64,000 bases of DNA. Origin: Ischnura elegans (Eukaryota > Arthropoda > Insecta > Odonata > Coenagrionidae). How positions within the stretch are numbered: position 1 is the first letter of the stretch; each line of letters opens with the position of its first letter. Both the position numbers and the translations under genes were made by a program. Below the pieces are notes generated by a model. The model made no database searches. It was not told the DNA's origin and worked only from the letters and a program-made list of their open reading frames with translations. The stretch is taken from the NCBI RefSeq assembly GCF_921293095.1, contig NC_060249.1, positions 83,401,907 to 83,465,906 of the forward strand. The letters run 5' to 3'. Of this stretch, positions 35,401 to 46,440 are shown piece after piece.

Positions 35401-38400
35401 AAAACACTGTCGAGATACGCACTTTCTCCATGGGAGAAAGAGATACGTCGGGCTCTTGAGGGGGACGTAACTGAAGCGCCCGTCTGGGGCGCCAAAGGCG
35501 CTTGAGGGGGCTTACGGACTTGGGTCGGGAGACTAGTACTCTCCCAGGCGACAAATAGTCTCCTTTCTCCGGCGGGGCGCCCTAGAGACTTGAGGCGGGC
35601 GACAACTCTCGCGCAGGCGCTTCACGAATCTCCTTTCTCCCATTTTCGGGAGAGAACAGAGTTACAGACTTGCCCTCCAGGTATGAATAAGTCTGGGTGT
35701 CCAAGACAACAAAAATGACAATACTGGTCATTTTTTGTTCTTGCAGTGTGCACAGGAACACTCAGAACCTAGGGCTTTCTTTTGTTTCTATAGGCAAACT
35801 GCACACAATTTTGAATAAAAAACTTGTATTCAATACAATACATACTGTACAGTAAGGTAACAGAAATCAATAGTTTGAAAAATGTTGAAAATGCCCAACT
35901 TTTGTCAGTCATAGTACAATATTTTAACATTAGCTCATTATAATGAACCCATTCGCTACTTACCCTCTCAGCATAATCTTTTTCATACCAAAAACAGGAT
36001 ATACGTAACGTCAAAAATTTGACTCCATGCCGACTGCATTCCGATGGTAGATTTCTCTACAAGAAAAAAGACATGATGATTTTGATTACAAATGCAAGTT
36101 TCATAAGCAAACCTCTAATCTAAATTAATGTTTTTTTTATCTGAAAAGAGGCTTCATATGAATGAAATCCCCATGCTATTAAATAAGCTCCACAAGGACT
36201 TCATATCCCAAACTTATATAGCTCTATCCAAGAGTAGAATGCTGTCCTTAAGCAAGATTTTTCAAGTTTTTAGGATTTATGTCCCTTAATGTAGCACTAT
36301 TCAAGGTATACTAAGCCAAAAAACTTAGGGAATATGAATGACAATTTTTGATTTACAACATTTTTTTGTAATGCAACCATGTCTACCATGTAAAACTATT
36401 TAATATTTCTAAAATTGCAACAACAAAATTGTCAAACACAAGAGCATTCCCACAGTAAACTAGCAAATCCAAGAGTAGCTTATCTTAAATACAAGGAAAA
36501 TATGGTAACTACATTTCAGCAAAAACATTTGTTTTCTCAAGACTTCATAGAATTCCCCAGTTTCACCTAACAATAAATGCTATGGTGCAAATTTTTTTAT
36601 GATAACAGATGAATTTTAATGAAGTGCCACAAAAAAAATCTTAAGAGGTGATAAGTATAAAGAAACTTAAAGAGTATGTTCAGGTGAACAATACTTAATG
36701 AATGTATTTCCCACAGGCAATTTTGACAAAGATTCACCATTGGAAGAGTGAAATTTCACTATTGCTGATAGAGGTGATGGCATAGAAATCTTTAGAAGGT
36801 TTTACCAGCCCAGAATTGGTCTAAAATTAATATTTTCAAGAATAAATGGATGAATAAAAATACACCAGTAACAACTAAAAGCATTATTGCTTTCATTATT
36901 AAATCATTTACCTTAAAAGCACACGCATGAATTCTGGTCTGGCTCCTGTCATTAGTAATTGCAGCACTTATCTCTTTTATGCTCCTGAAAGTTTCAACTT
37001 TCTTCTGAGGCACATGAACTCTCATCCCAAGCTTCTTTTTTAGTTCACAGTATATGAATTCAGCACCATAATTAGCTGCAAAATAGAGCAAAAATGAAAA
37101 ATACTCAGAATGAGATTATGAATTATCCCCATTATCTTCAAAACTAATATACACAAGACTCTCTAACATGCAACCCTTGCATGTACAATGGCCCCATATA
37201 TACACCTTTTTTTTGTCCTGTGAATAACCTCAGGGCAGGATTTTGATTAAACTCCATTGTTTACTTATGCACAATAATACTGAGCAATAGGGGCATTTTC
37301 TTCAGAAAAAAAACCTTTTACAGGTATTCTGTAGCAATAGTATACATCATGAATATCCATGAGGAGACAGAGATTTTGTTTTCGCATATTTGATGGCTTT
37401 GCATGGTAAGAAGATACAATGAGAAAATATTTATTTTTATACAAGAAAACTTTTTTAAATATAAAGCATGATTCATACCTTTTTGTTGCTGTATCATAAT
37501 AAGAAACATGAGAAATATCCCCTAAAAAAAGAATACTAAAAATGGTTGAAATTCCTAATATGCTGAATACGCAAACACTTTGTGTGATCGGAAGATATTA
37601 TCTGACTGAATAATTATTAATCGTTTCTTAAGTATCTACCTGGTACATACAACTTTATGCACTATGGCAACTTTGAAATAAAAATTTTACTTTTCCACAC
37701 CACCTTACTGCACAGTGAGATACATGATATCACCCAGGTTAAAAAAAAAGCCATGAGTAGGGCAACTTTTCACAAAGAGTTCACACTAGCATCACAGGCA
37801 GCACGTGGAACAATATGGGGCCAAATGTACATAAGTCTCGTAGTGACAAAGCAATCAAAACTAGGAATGGGACATTCGAATAGTCGAATCACCAAATACC
37901 TCGAATAATGAGCATTTTACTCTATTTGATATTCCATTACACAAGGTTACCAACTATTCAAATTTCAAATACATAGCAAAGATCATCCATGATTCAATTT
38001 AAATCCATTGACAATAGTTGGGTCTTACATGAAGGCTTGCACATTTCCTTGGTTCAATTCTTTAATAATATTTTTATGAAAACTTATCATTGAAAATAAG
38101 CATTATAACATGTATAATCCTGATGACTCTACAATAACAACACTATGAAGAATGTATGTATACCATCAGATGCACGCCTTACGGCTGTTCCTTTTCTGAC
38201 TCCTTTTTGCATGATCAAATTTACGTTTTATATATTCTAATTTTAAAGTTACCATCAATTTTACACTTAATTTTAGGTTTTCAAAGAATGCAGCAAAGCA
38301 ATACTTAAATACATAAAATCTTCAATACCAATATAAGAAAAAAATCACAGTAGAACTCCATGCACACAAGTTTGATGTAATCGTGGGTTACGGTTGCATC

Positions 38401-41400
38401 AGGATTTGGGAGCGGTATTGAAGTAGAATGACTTGCAAAGTGTTCAGAATTTGTTAATTTTCATTTTCATTTGTATTTAAAATGGGTGGAAAAATGCATA
38501 TTGAGCAATGGAGTACATATTTGATATCCGAGTGAGGTTTTCAGAAAAAAATTAAGTATTCGTATTCAATTGGGATTTGAGAAAAATGCTGTTCAACCCA
38601 TCTCTAATCAAAAGCACTGATCAGTCTCCATAAATCAAGCAAAAGTATTAGACCGCAAAACATTCACTGAATCAAAGGAGAGAAGAATATTTGCCCCGTT
38701 GGATGACAGAAAAAGTCCACAAAAATTGTAAACATTGACTGCAACAAATTTTTAATTTTCCTCAGTCATCTTTGGTATTTTGAAGTATTCCATTCCAAAA
38801 CTGAAGTGAAACAGTGAAATAAGCCTTAGTTTTCACTTTGGGCTTATACATTTCTTCTATAAAATCATAAGCTGCACTAAACATTGCGCTCCAGAATTCA
38901 ATTTTCCTTATATTCTAGTGGCCTTTCCAGTGTTTAATATTTACAATTTCCATTTAAAATTCATTAGACTAATAATACAATAAAATACTAACCATACAGA
39001 TGATGGATATACACAAGTAACTGAGTAACATATTAATATTTCATAACTCAGCACAAACATGCTAAATTAAAACAAAAATACAATATTTATAGATGTTTTG
39101 TGAATATTTTAACAACCAGTGTATTATTATACTCCATACTGCTTTTCTATCAATTTTTACACAAGCTGATTTCACAAATACAACAGAGATGTGTGCTGCC
39201 CATTCACAATTTACAGTCTGTCTAAAACTAAGTGACCCCTGCACGGACGCTGGTTTTGGGCATGGGCAAGTCTATTTTGAAGAAGTACTGTTATGGCTCT
39301 TGCAAAAGAACCTGGTGCAGCCCTGCATGAGAGGGTGGGTATGTACCCCTGCAAGGGGTGAGTGGAAAGGATGGAGAGAATGAAAGCTAATCAGAGAGTG
39401 AGGGGAATGGTAGGGGAACCAAACTACCTAAGAAAAAAGTCAAGAATTTCAGGCCGTGTGCCTTTGCCGTATGATAAGACGGAGCCACAGCTACAAGGCA
39501 GGTAGTGAAGAGTCACCCCTTTCTAATATTGGGAGGGTTAGTAGCAATTACGAAGGGTTTGCCATTGATGCCCCTTCACAAAACAACCCTCCTTTCCTGC
39601 TCACAAGCATTTTGAGAGTTACATGGCCCAAACCACAGAATTACCCACAATACAGCAACTCCATCTTTTGCGAGAGCTACACGCAGAAGGGCAGTTTGAA
39701 ATTGTGATTTTGAATAACCCCCCCGCCCCCCTGGAAGGACTTTTCCCTCCACTCGCTGGTGTTCTGCACATCCAAAATTTTCAGGTTCAGCTTCTGGCCA
39801 ACAAGTTTTCACCAGATTGTGAGTTAAAACAATTAATAGAGTCAAATCTTTTCATGACCATTTCAATTTATTTATTTACCAGAGGTTGACTGGTTGAAAT
39901 TCAGGTCATTTTCACTCCTTTTAGAAAAAATACAAATAAATAGGCTATTGAGAACCTTTCTTTCCTTCTCCCTCACCCTGCTTCAGTTCGAGACCCTAAA
40001 AACGACCCTTCACCCCCCCCCCCCCCCACAGCCTTCAATATCCTCACTTCTCGTCACCCGAATCCCATTCTCCATCTTACTCCCCTCCCCCCCTTCAAGC
40101 ACCAATATATATAAGGAAAATCTTTAAGACTTTTTTCACACTTGAAAATGTCGTTGTAACGACGAAACGTGTAGTGTAAAATAAATCTATAAGGGGAAAT
40201 ATTGCAATGTGTCATTTCAACAATATTATGAACTTCCACCACATCGTGCCTAACATCATACAAGATATTGTGAGGTGGTTGATCAAGGCCTTTACTGCAA
40301 AAATATTGAAACACCAATATATACTTTGGTTTCGTAAATGTTGAAATTTCGAGTTTACTGAATGCCATGAACAATGCTACATCAAAATCAGGTCAACCTT
40401 TAAATTCTCAGTAAATTGATCTGTGAGCAGAGGTAAAAACCCGACCATGACCCACTTGTCTCCATTTATTGGTCACTACCGCATTCAAGCCCATGCGCTG
40501 ATGCAAGTGATCACCCATGATCTACTGCTCAGGCATTCAGGTTGCAGCTGGATTATTGCCTTGTGCTCAGATTAAGTAGGGAAGTGAATCTTCGCAAAAA
40601 GGGTCTCCATAGCCCCAAGGGAAAGTAACTGGTTGCTTCTGCTTTCTCTCAAAGCAAAAATAAATGTATTTTCCTTGAAAGTTGTGAATCAACTTTGATA
40701 GGGATTAAATTTCAACCAGAGTGATGTGATTAGAGAAACATTACTGAAAATTTCCTTTCGATGAGAATTTACCAATTTTGAATTCTAAAATCATAATTCT
40801 TATAAAACTGAAAAACTAAACTGTAAACATTCAGTGAATATTACCTACACTTTCAATATTTTATCAATGGCCAGTTTTAAATTTTATTGACAAAAAATCG
40901 AAATATTTCATCAATAAATATTTAAAAAAGGCATGGAATCATAAAAGAATAGAGAAGTATTCATTCATGATCTCTAGTTTGTCCACAGCCCTAGTCCTAA
41001 ACGGTCGACCACCTTGGGGGCAATCGTTCATCCACACATTGAAAGACTGCAAGAAAACGATTGATATTCACCCACAATGGTAAAAACTGTTCTGTGCATC
41101 TAATTTCTTGCATACATTTTCCACAGTACATTGAGAGGGTTAAGGTAGGACAGGTTAGTACATAATGGAGAAGACGGGACAAGTTAGTAGCCAACATTAT
41201 GAGGTATTATGACCTGATGAAAATAATTGTAAGAGGACAAATGGACAAGAAGTAGGGCAAGGGATGGTCATGAATGAGTTACATAGGAAAGGTTATTAAA
41301 TCCTGCACTCACCTGCAATATCAATCAAAATTTCATTATCTTGAGACAATTCCAGCCATTCTTTTGCTAACTTGCAAATTTCTCGGAAACTTTCTTCCCT

Positions 41401-42208
41401 CATGGGAAACTTTGGGTAAATGTCGGCAAAAAAAGTAGCATCCAGATAGAGAGATTTAATCTTCTTAGGAGTACCATCCTTGTGGTGCAAATCAGCAATG
41501 GAACAAACATTGTCCAAGGTAAGTCGAATATCGCCAGTATACAGCAGATTACCCAGCGGTAACTCGAAGAAAAACCTGAAAATTATTATGATTATTTTAA
41601 AACTTCACTCTCAATATCATGGCAAATGCGGTACACTATCGTTGTTGACTCAACAATACAGATTCCTAATCATAAAATAAACTTACATTACAGATCCCGG
41701 ACAATGCCCAGCGGGTAGAAGAGTAACTTGAAGGTATATCTCGGAGTTAGGTTCAGCCAAGGATGGGATGGTTAAAAGTTTGCATCCAACAGATGACAGT
41801 GGCTTAATTTTTGCTGCCAAATGACGGTAATCCCAATGATTCTTCAAAATGCAACAAGATATTTCACTGGTATATAGGAACACATCATCACGCTCGCATA
41901 ATGCTTCCTTAAATTCAGCGGATCCTAGTCCTTTCATGTGATCTATCAAAATAATATGGAAGAAACAACCAATTTCAATGATGCTCATTCAGCAACGCAC
42001 GTATTGCCACCAACTACATTAACGATTCATCGAGCATATTTAATAACAATATACATCAATGGCCAAATAGAATATTGACCGTGCATATTGCATACTTACC
42101 AGAATGGCAATGCGTGAGAAAAAATGCAGTGGATGCCAGATTTGCTCCGTCAAATCTGTCAATAGAAATCTCAGGAATTTCATCCAACTTTCCGGGAAAG
42201 ATGCTCAT
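17492..42208 (-). CDS. DCLRE1C: Artemis-like SNM1 family DNA nuclease, ten exons
   Basis: Metallo-beta-lactamase/beta-CASP nuclease that trims DNA ends in non-homologous end joining. Exons (minus): 42208-42100, 41942-41687, 41575-41313, 37075-36912, 36056-35964, 29233-29087, 27281-27096, 26017-25925, 24879-24775, 17701-17492. All junctions are GT-AG; the sum is 1626 nt, in frame, 541 residues. Start [20 protein letters not shown] aligns with the Artemis N-terminus. Metal ligands visible: H33-x-H35-x-D37-H38 (HCHSDHMKGL, split by intron 1), H116 in [13 protein letters not shown]137 in LYTGD, D167 in LYLDATF. RIHAC gives the beta-CASP motif B histidine. The tail (exons 7-10) is Lys/Arg/Ser-rich and poorly conserved, ending [12 protein letters not shown]; human Artemis is longer (692). 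Exons 8-10 rest on frame and splice sites only, and a further exon in the 7-kb last intron is possible. Head-to-head with THOC7. Confidence 0.92.
18849..22694 (+). mobile_element. Tc1/mariner-pogo-type transposon, split by Tigger copy 2
   Basis: Termini CCGTATATCTCCGAATATAG and, in reverse, the same 20 bases, flanked by TA on both sides (18847-18848, 22695-22696). The GGGGGACTATATTC motif is repeated three times at the right end. At 21770-22020 plus-strand frames read [17 protein letters not shown] and [17 protein letters not shown], then [15 protein letters not shown], resembling the paired helix-turn-helix (CENP-B-type) DNA-binding half of pogo transposases. Frames are broken. It sits in Tigger copy 1 and holds Tigger copy 2. 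Confidence 0.75.
19423..21424 (+). mobile_element. Tigger/pogo-like transposon copy 2 with transposase relic
   Basis: Termini CAGTAAAACCTCTATGTAG and, in reverse, CAGTAAAACCTCTTTACATC, with TA at 19421-19422 and 21425-21426. At 20742-20895 a broken plus frame reads [29 protein letters not shown] and [15 protein letters not shown], the psq-type helix-turn-helix. At 20985 [13 protein letters not shown] matches the PPNTT motif near the third catalytic acid of Tigger DDE transposases. Most of the DDE core is missing, so it is a deleted relic of ~2.0 kb. Confidence 0.82.
23284..23430. repeat. hairpin (foldback) repeat, 49-bp arms
   Basis: The arm at 23284-23332 (GTAAAATTAGGCATGGCAAT onward) is complementary to 23382-23430 with three mismatches. 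The loop contains CGTTTCGTCGTTACAA. The reverse strand of the loop reads TAACGACGAAACG, shared with the half-copy at 40141-40216. Lies in the intron between Artemis exons 9 and 10. Confidence 0.85.
26855..26981. repeat. two adjacent hairpins sharing one arm sequence
   Basis: First hairpin: arms 26855-26882 and 26897-26924, 28 bp, perfect, 14-base loop. Second: arms 26923-26951 and 26953-26981, 29 bp, perfect, one-base centre. All four arms carry ATCAGCATTTA or its complement. Lies in the intron between Artemis exons 7 and 8, 115 bp past exon 7, so it would fold in the pre-mRNA. Confidence 0.9.
27483..27619. repeat. hairpin repeat, 46-bp arms
   Basis: Arms 27483-27528 and 27574-27619 are complementary apart from one or two positions (core CTTTGTGCTTTCACATTAAT). 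The 45-base loop reads TTGATGAACGTGAAACAAAC at 27553-27572, with a GATGA...GAAAC order reminiscent of the hammerhead core. Intron between Artemis exons 6 and 7. Confidence 0.85.
28006..28143. repeat. dispersed repeat, diverged copy
   Basis: TTGATGCTTTCCCAGCAAAT and GTGGGAATCCCAAGAAG match in order the copy at 31832-31980. The centre, which holds the GATGA/GAAAC core in the other copy, is replaced by AT-rich sequence here. Confidence 0.7.
30102..30162. repeat. short hairpin, 25-bp arms
   Basis: 30102-30126 (AAATATGAGATATTATTTAA onward) pairs with 30138-30162 with one mismatch around an 11-base loop. Intronic, in Artemis intron 5. Confidence 0.85.
30589..33599 (-). mobile_element. 3.0-kb DNA transposon with ~635-bp terminal inverted repeats
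   Basis: Ends TAGGGCGGATCGG and, in reverse, TAGGGCGGATCGG. The 8-bp flank ATGTACAC is identical at 30581-30588 and 33600-33607. Left TIR about 30589-31220, right TIR about 32962-33599, with only a few substitutions and short indels, so both ends were recently homogenised or the element is young. Between them, on the minus strand at 32925-32640, broken frames read [40 protein letters not shown], then [18 protein letters not shown], a decayed transposon protein with a Cys-rich motif. TAGGG ends and 8-bp duplication suggest hAT; such long TIRs are unusual there and Mutator-like is an alternative. Confidence 0.85.
31832..31980. repeat. dispersed repeat with hammerhead-like core
   Basis: Outer arms TCTTCTAGGAATTC (31872-31885) and GGAATCCCGAGAAGTA (31962-31977) are roughly complementary. 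The centre has CTGATGA (31900-31906), then AGCCCCGA (31909-31916) facing TCGGAGCT (31918-31925), then GAAAC (31927-31931): the order CUGAUGA, stem, GAAA of a hammerhead ribozyme. A diverged relative lies at 28006-28143. It sits inside the 3.0-kb transposon. Confidence 0.6.
33851..35680. mobile_element. 1.8-kb element with GC-rich repetitive ends
   Basis: Left end CAGGAGGGCAAGTCGGTAAC; right end, in reverse, CTGGAGGGCAAGTCTGTAAC. Both subterminal zones reuse GAGAGTTGTCGCCC and GTCTCCCGACCCAAGTCCG, at different spacing. The interior is AT-rich with no known protein; open frames of 74-95 codons (34481-34705, 35218-35505) are unrecognised. No target-site duplication found (ACTGTAAG versus GTATGAAT), so superfamily is open. 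Confidence 0.65.
37862..38606. mobile_element. hAT-like MITE, 745 bp
   Basis: Begins TAGGAATGGGACATTCG and ends, in reverse, TAGAGATGGGTTGAACAG. Flanks ATCAAAAC (37854-37861) and ATCAAAAG (38607-38614) match 7 of 8. Both subterminal zones carry GAATA/CGAAT repeats. Lies in the intron between Artemis exons 3 and 4. Confidence 0.85.
38607..41312. other. rest of Artemis intron 3
   Basis: Contains C-runs at 40012-40027, unrecognised GC-richer sequence at 39236-39890 with overlapping frames on both strands, and the half-copy hairpin repeat at 40141-40216. No other exon was supported. Confidence 0.4.
40141..40216. repeat. half copy of the 23284-23430 hairpin repeat
   Basis: TCGTTGTAACGACGAAACG at 40151-40169, then GTGTAGTGTAAAATAAA and GGGGAAATATTGCAATGT, match the centre and right arm of the hairpin at 23284-23430 in order. 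The left arm is missing. Confidence 0.65.
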
Positions 42209-42698
42209 TGTTGACTAAATACCGAGAGGTTGAAAAAACATAGATGTCACACAAGGTGAGCTACCTCGTCGTAGCATTAAGAGAAATTACGCTTAAGATA
42301 AAAAGTGCAAGCAACTTGGATAGGCTGTAGCATGTTGAGCCCGCCACCAGCCCTTGTTTTGAAATCCTTCACTCAGGTCGAAAGACGGGCGAAAAACTCG
42401 ACAAAATTGGATCGAACCAGGATCGAACAGATCGATCCTTTCGACTCGATAGGGCGACTAGCGATAGATCGATAGATTGATTGTAGTCATTGGGCTCAAA
42501 TACATGTTGGCTGTGTAGATTTCGCTTTTACAGATTGTAAGTCGGTTAGAAAGACTGGCCAAGGGGCAAATATTTAAATTTCGTCTTTTGATTGTAGGGT
42601 TGGGATGCCGATGGTTATTTTACGAATTTTAGTCGATAGAGTACAAAATTGCTAAGCTGTCAATATCCCTACGTTTCCGTAAACCTCTTTACTGCATA
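42209..42698. promoter_or_regulatory. bidirectional promoter region, Artemis / THOC7
   Basis: The 490 bp between the two start codons must hold both 5' UTRs and promoters. TCGATAG occurs at 42446-42452, 42469-42475 and 42633-42639, together with several ATCGAT/GATCGA blocks. This resembles the DRE core-promoter element (TATCGATA) of insect housekeeping genes. No TATA box was evident. Function inferred from position and motif. Confidence 0.6.
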
Positions 42699-45600
42699 AT
42701 GACGGACGGTAAGTAGCTTAAGCATATTTAGTGGTGCTGCTGGAATAAATATGCCATTATGTACTCAATTTCTATTTCTGTGTGCAGAAGAAGTCATAAG
42801 ACGTCGGCTATTGATCGACGGTGATGGCTGTGGTGATGATCGCCGGCTGAATGTGCTTCTAAAGACGTTCATTAAGTGGTGCAATACAACGGAAATACCT
42901 TCTGAAAGGTGGGTAAACTAATTTTATTTATACCCCTCCGCTTCTGTCAAAAATTCATTTTACTGAAGTCGGTAGTTTGTCAAGGGCAATTATTAATATC
43001 ATCCACCAAGTACCAATGTACAAACTAATGCGTGGAAGTAGGCATATTTATTTGTGACCAAATGAGTGACCACCTCTGCAGACTATGCTAGTACCGAATG
43101 GGCCATAAGAGTGGGCATATTTTTTAATGAATCCCATGATACTGTAGGATACAAGTTCGATTCCATGTCCTTTTTCGTACAATGACATTGAGAAAACATC
43201 ATTTAATTTCCATCCAATTCGTTGGTAGCGTTCAGCCATGCTGTCACCAATCAAGCAAAAAGCTAAATTCTAATTGCTAAACTAAAAGCATATGGTATAA
43301 GTGGTCAACTTCTAGCCTGGGTTGAAAGTTACCTACTTGATAGGAACTTGTATGTTAAAGTGAGCGGAGTTCTGTCCTCTGTCTTCACTGCCAATTCTGG
43401 TGTACCACAAGGGTCACATTTGGGGCCACTTCTGTTCCTAATGCATATTAATGATATCAACCTCCCCCTGCATCCATTCAAGTACTTCCTATATGCTGAT
43501 GATTTAAAAATTTATGGCTGCATCCGATCACTTGAGGATTGTAACAAATTGCAAAATTGTCTCTACAAATTTGAAAAATGGTGTAATGATAACCTCATGG
43601 TACTAAACGCATTAAAATGTAATGTAATAACCTTTCCTAAAATTAAGTCTCCAATTATGTACGACTATAGCTTAAATAATGCTACTATCTCTAGAGTTAG
43701 TAGAATATGTGACTTAGGTGTTACATTTGATTCATCCCTGACATTTCAGTATCATATCCAATCCATAGTCATAAAAGCTACTAAAACAATGGGTTTCATA
43801 TTCAGAATTTCAAGAGATTTTGATAATATTTATACTTATAAGATCCTCTATTGCACTTTAATCCGCCCTATTCTTGAGTATGCCTCTATTGTATGGTCCC
43901 CGTTCTATAAAATTTACATCAAAGCTATTGAGAGTGTGCAACGCAGATTCATAAGATTAGTATCCTACAGATTTAACATCCTCCATATTATTTATGACTT
44001 AACACTATCCCATCTTAATCTGTTACCTTTGGCAACCCGTCGATTACACCTGGACATAACATTCCTTCACTGTTTACTGCATGGAGACATTGACTCTATT
44101 CATCTGGTAGAAATGATCCCTTTCCATGTCCCCATTTTAAACACTAGGCAAACATTCATGTTTTCACTCCCTCATTCCAATAGAAATTACACCTTCCACT
44201 CACCCTTAACCAGAACTATGCGGAGCATTAACTACAAATGTAGTAACATTGACCTTTGTAATTTAAATCCAAAGAATTTAAAGAGAAAACTACCTTTGTT
44301 TGTGCATTGACTTAAATAATTTGTTCTTGTGTATAATGATAATGTCTATTTCCACTGTTTAAGAGATATGTGACTGTTCAATCTATTATTCTTAACTACT
44401 GTGTTTATTTTTTCTATTTTTGGTTTTTACAGCAAGTTTATACGATTATTCCTGTATTTTTAAGAGCTTAAAAATATTTCAATCTTATGATAATTGTACA
44501 TTTTTGTAATTGGGTAATTTTCCCATCAATAAATAAACTATTAAACTAAAAAGCCTCTTGGTACTGTCGGCATAGTCAAGTGGTACTGCTTGCAGATGTT
44601 GGTACTACTATTCGTAGTGGCTCTATTCTTCTGTAGTATTTTCCAGTTCTTGATTGTGTGTTTTTACTATATTTCGCTTTTGTTTTACTTTACATAGTCA
44701 AGTGACTTTGGACCGGATGCTGGCTCAGCTGTGTCAGTTTGAGTGTGCATTAGCCAGGAGTCGACTTGTTGCTCGTGCTGCTCAAGCCGAAGTAAACAAC
44801 TACAAACTCTTGTCTGCCAGTGTAGAGCGAGGTTTATCTGATGCAAGAGAAGGTATCACTGCTACGTTAGAAGAATTTGCTCGTGCTAAAGTAGTAAGAA
44901 GACAGAGAGTGCGTTATGATGCTCTTGCCAGTGTGATATCAGCTCAGCCGGACAGAAGAGAAACGGCAAAACGCTTGGCTGGCTTAAAAGGAGAATTAAG
45001 AGCTTTAGAGGTGAGTGATGGTGGCCATAAGGATATATATAATTTGTATGGGCATTTATATTATCTTCTCTATTTTCGGGGCGTTGTCTTCTACAGCCTA
45101 TTGCATAATGAAATAATCTTACATCAGCCCAGTGCTCTGGACGAAAGAGTTGAGTGTGGATAGATGGTATTAGTACCATATTTGATTTCGGTTAATAATT
45201 TTATTAACAGACTCTCATAAGGCCTAAGTAAATTGTTAGGCTTCATGTTCTGTATTGAAAACGGAAATTGAAGGGCTCAGTGACTAGTAATTAATTAATA
45301 TATTGTATGAATGCATAATAAAGATACGGCTACATGAGCTAAAGCTTGGGCACCGCAAACCGAAAGTAAAAGTGATTGTAGCTCTGGTCAGTGGCAGCAT
45401 TTACATATTTGCATCTAAATAATACGGTTTCCTGTTAGATTCCTCTGCCAAAAATCTCTGTTGGTAGCTTTCAGGGTAAGATGTAGATGTAGATAGTAAA
45501 ACTATCTCAAGTGGAAACAGTTTTTTAGCTCGTAAAAAAACCCACGAGAGGTTCTGTGGTTGTGATGTTTCATTCGTTAAGTTTCATTTCATTTATTTTA

Positions 45601-46440
45601 TTATGAAACTTTCATCAATGCTGTGTGTGTTAGGTGTGTGGATTTTTTAACTTTTAATTAGCCCTAGAACCAATTATTCAATCATTCACATGATGGATAT
45701 AGCGTTAATCATTTAAGTAGTGTGTATTCTATAAATACTAAACTAACCATCAAAATGTGTAACCTGAGGTTACTATTAAAGCTATTATAATATGTAGATC
45801 TTTACAGAAGATAAATCGTGGAGTAGCTATACCATAGAGTGTTATCCCTTACACTGCCCGTAAATTTTTCCTACAGGAAACAAGAGAAATGCTTGACCGC
45901 AAATTAGACGTGAGGCGTAAACAGTTTCACGTGCTTGTGGCTACTATCCACCAACTTCAAAGCATGTTGGATGAGGGAACATCTGGAGGTGGTTCTAGCC
46001 AGGGCAATGGGCGATCCAGCTCGGCCACACCCAAGCTGGGGGAAGGTGATGGGCTGGACTCCCTCTCGGACAAGAGGGGAACGAAGCGGAGGAGTGGGAG
46101 AAGAGGTGGGAGCAAGAAGCAGAGGAGGGACGAGAGCGGGAAGAGAAGCCACCGGAGCGAGGGTGCTAGCGGAGGGGGCAGTACCAGCAGCGGCAGGAGG
46201 GGTGGAGGAGCTGGCGAGGAGGGGACGACTCCAGAAGAGGAGGAGGAAGAAGAAGAGGATGAGGAGGAGGAAGAGGAGCCTGAGGACGTGAGTGCCATGA
46301 TGGACATATCGCTCGACGCATTCGAGGATGAGGATGATGAGGCAAGCGGTGCACTGGTGGACTCCACCAAGGGTGGCTCTCAAGGAGCCCCCCAAATGGA
46401 GGTGGACGGTAAGAAGGAAGAAGAATCAGTAAAAGCATGA
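42699..46440 (+). CDS. THOC7: THO complex subunit 7, four exons, long acidic tail
   Basis: Coiled-coil subunit of the THO/TREX complex, which couples nuclear transcription to mRNA export. Exons: 42699-42708, 42788-42908, 44698-45010, 45877-46440; GT-AG throughout, 1008 nt, 335 residues. The N-terminus MTDEEVIRRRLLIDGDG, then DDRRLNVLLKTFIKWCN, is the THOC7 signature. Exon 3 supplies the coiled coil (QCQFECAL to AQPDRRETAKRLAGLKGEL) with YDALASVI. Exon 4 opens LDRKLDVRRKQFHVLVATIHQLQ. After about residue 180 there are ~155 residues of low complexity: Gly/Ser, then basic KRRSGRRGGSKKQRR, then a Glu/Asp run and acidic end. Human THOC7 is ~204 residues, so the extension is notable. Exon 1 contributes ten coding bases only. 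Intron 2 holds a truncated LINE. Confidence 0.95.
43264..44550 (+). mobile_element. 5'-truncated LINE (Jockey/CR1-type) with open reverse transcriptase
   Basis: An open frame runs from 43267 to the stop at 44308-44310. It begins LIAKLKAYGISGQLLAWVES, then GVPQGSHLGPLLF, the catalytic FLYADDLKIYG, and after the palm ILYCTLIRPILEYASIVW and VQRRFIRLV. The N-terminal part of the reverse transcriptase and the endonuclease are gone, so the copy cannot move, but no stop breaks the rest: a recent insertion. The 3' end is AATAAATAAACTATTAAACT. AAAAAGC at 43257-43263 and 44548-44554 may be the target-site duplication. In THOC7 intron 2, same strand. Confidence 0.88.

Noticed and set aside
39456-39890. 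Overlapping frames on both strands near 39.5-39.9 kb
   Set aside because: No motif, no splice agreement with Artemis, and repeats nearby; likely translated repeat.
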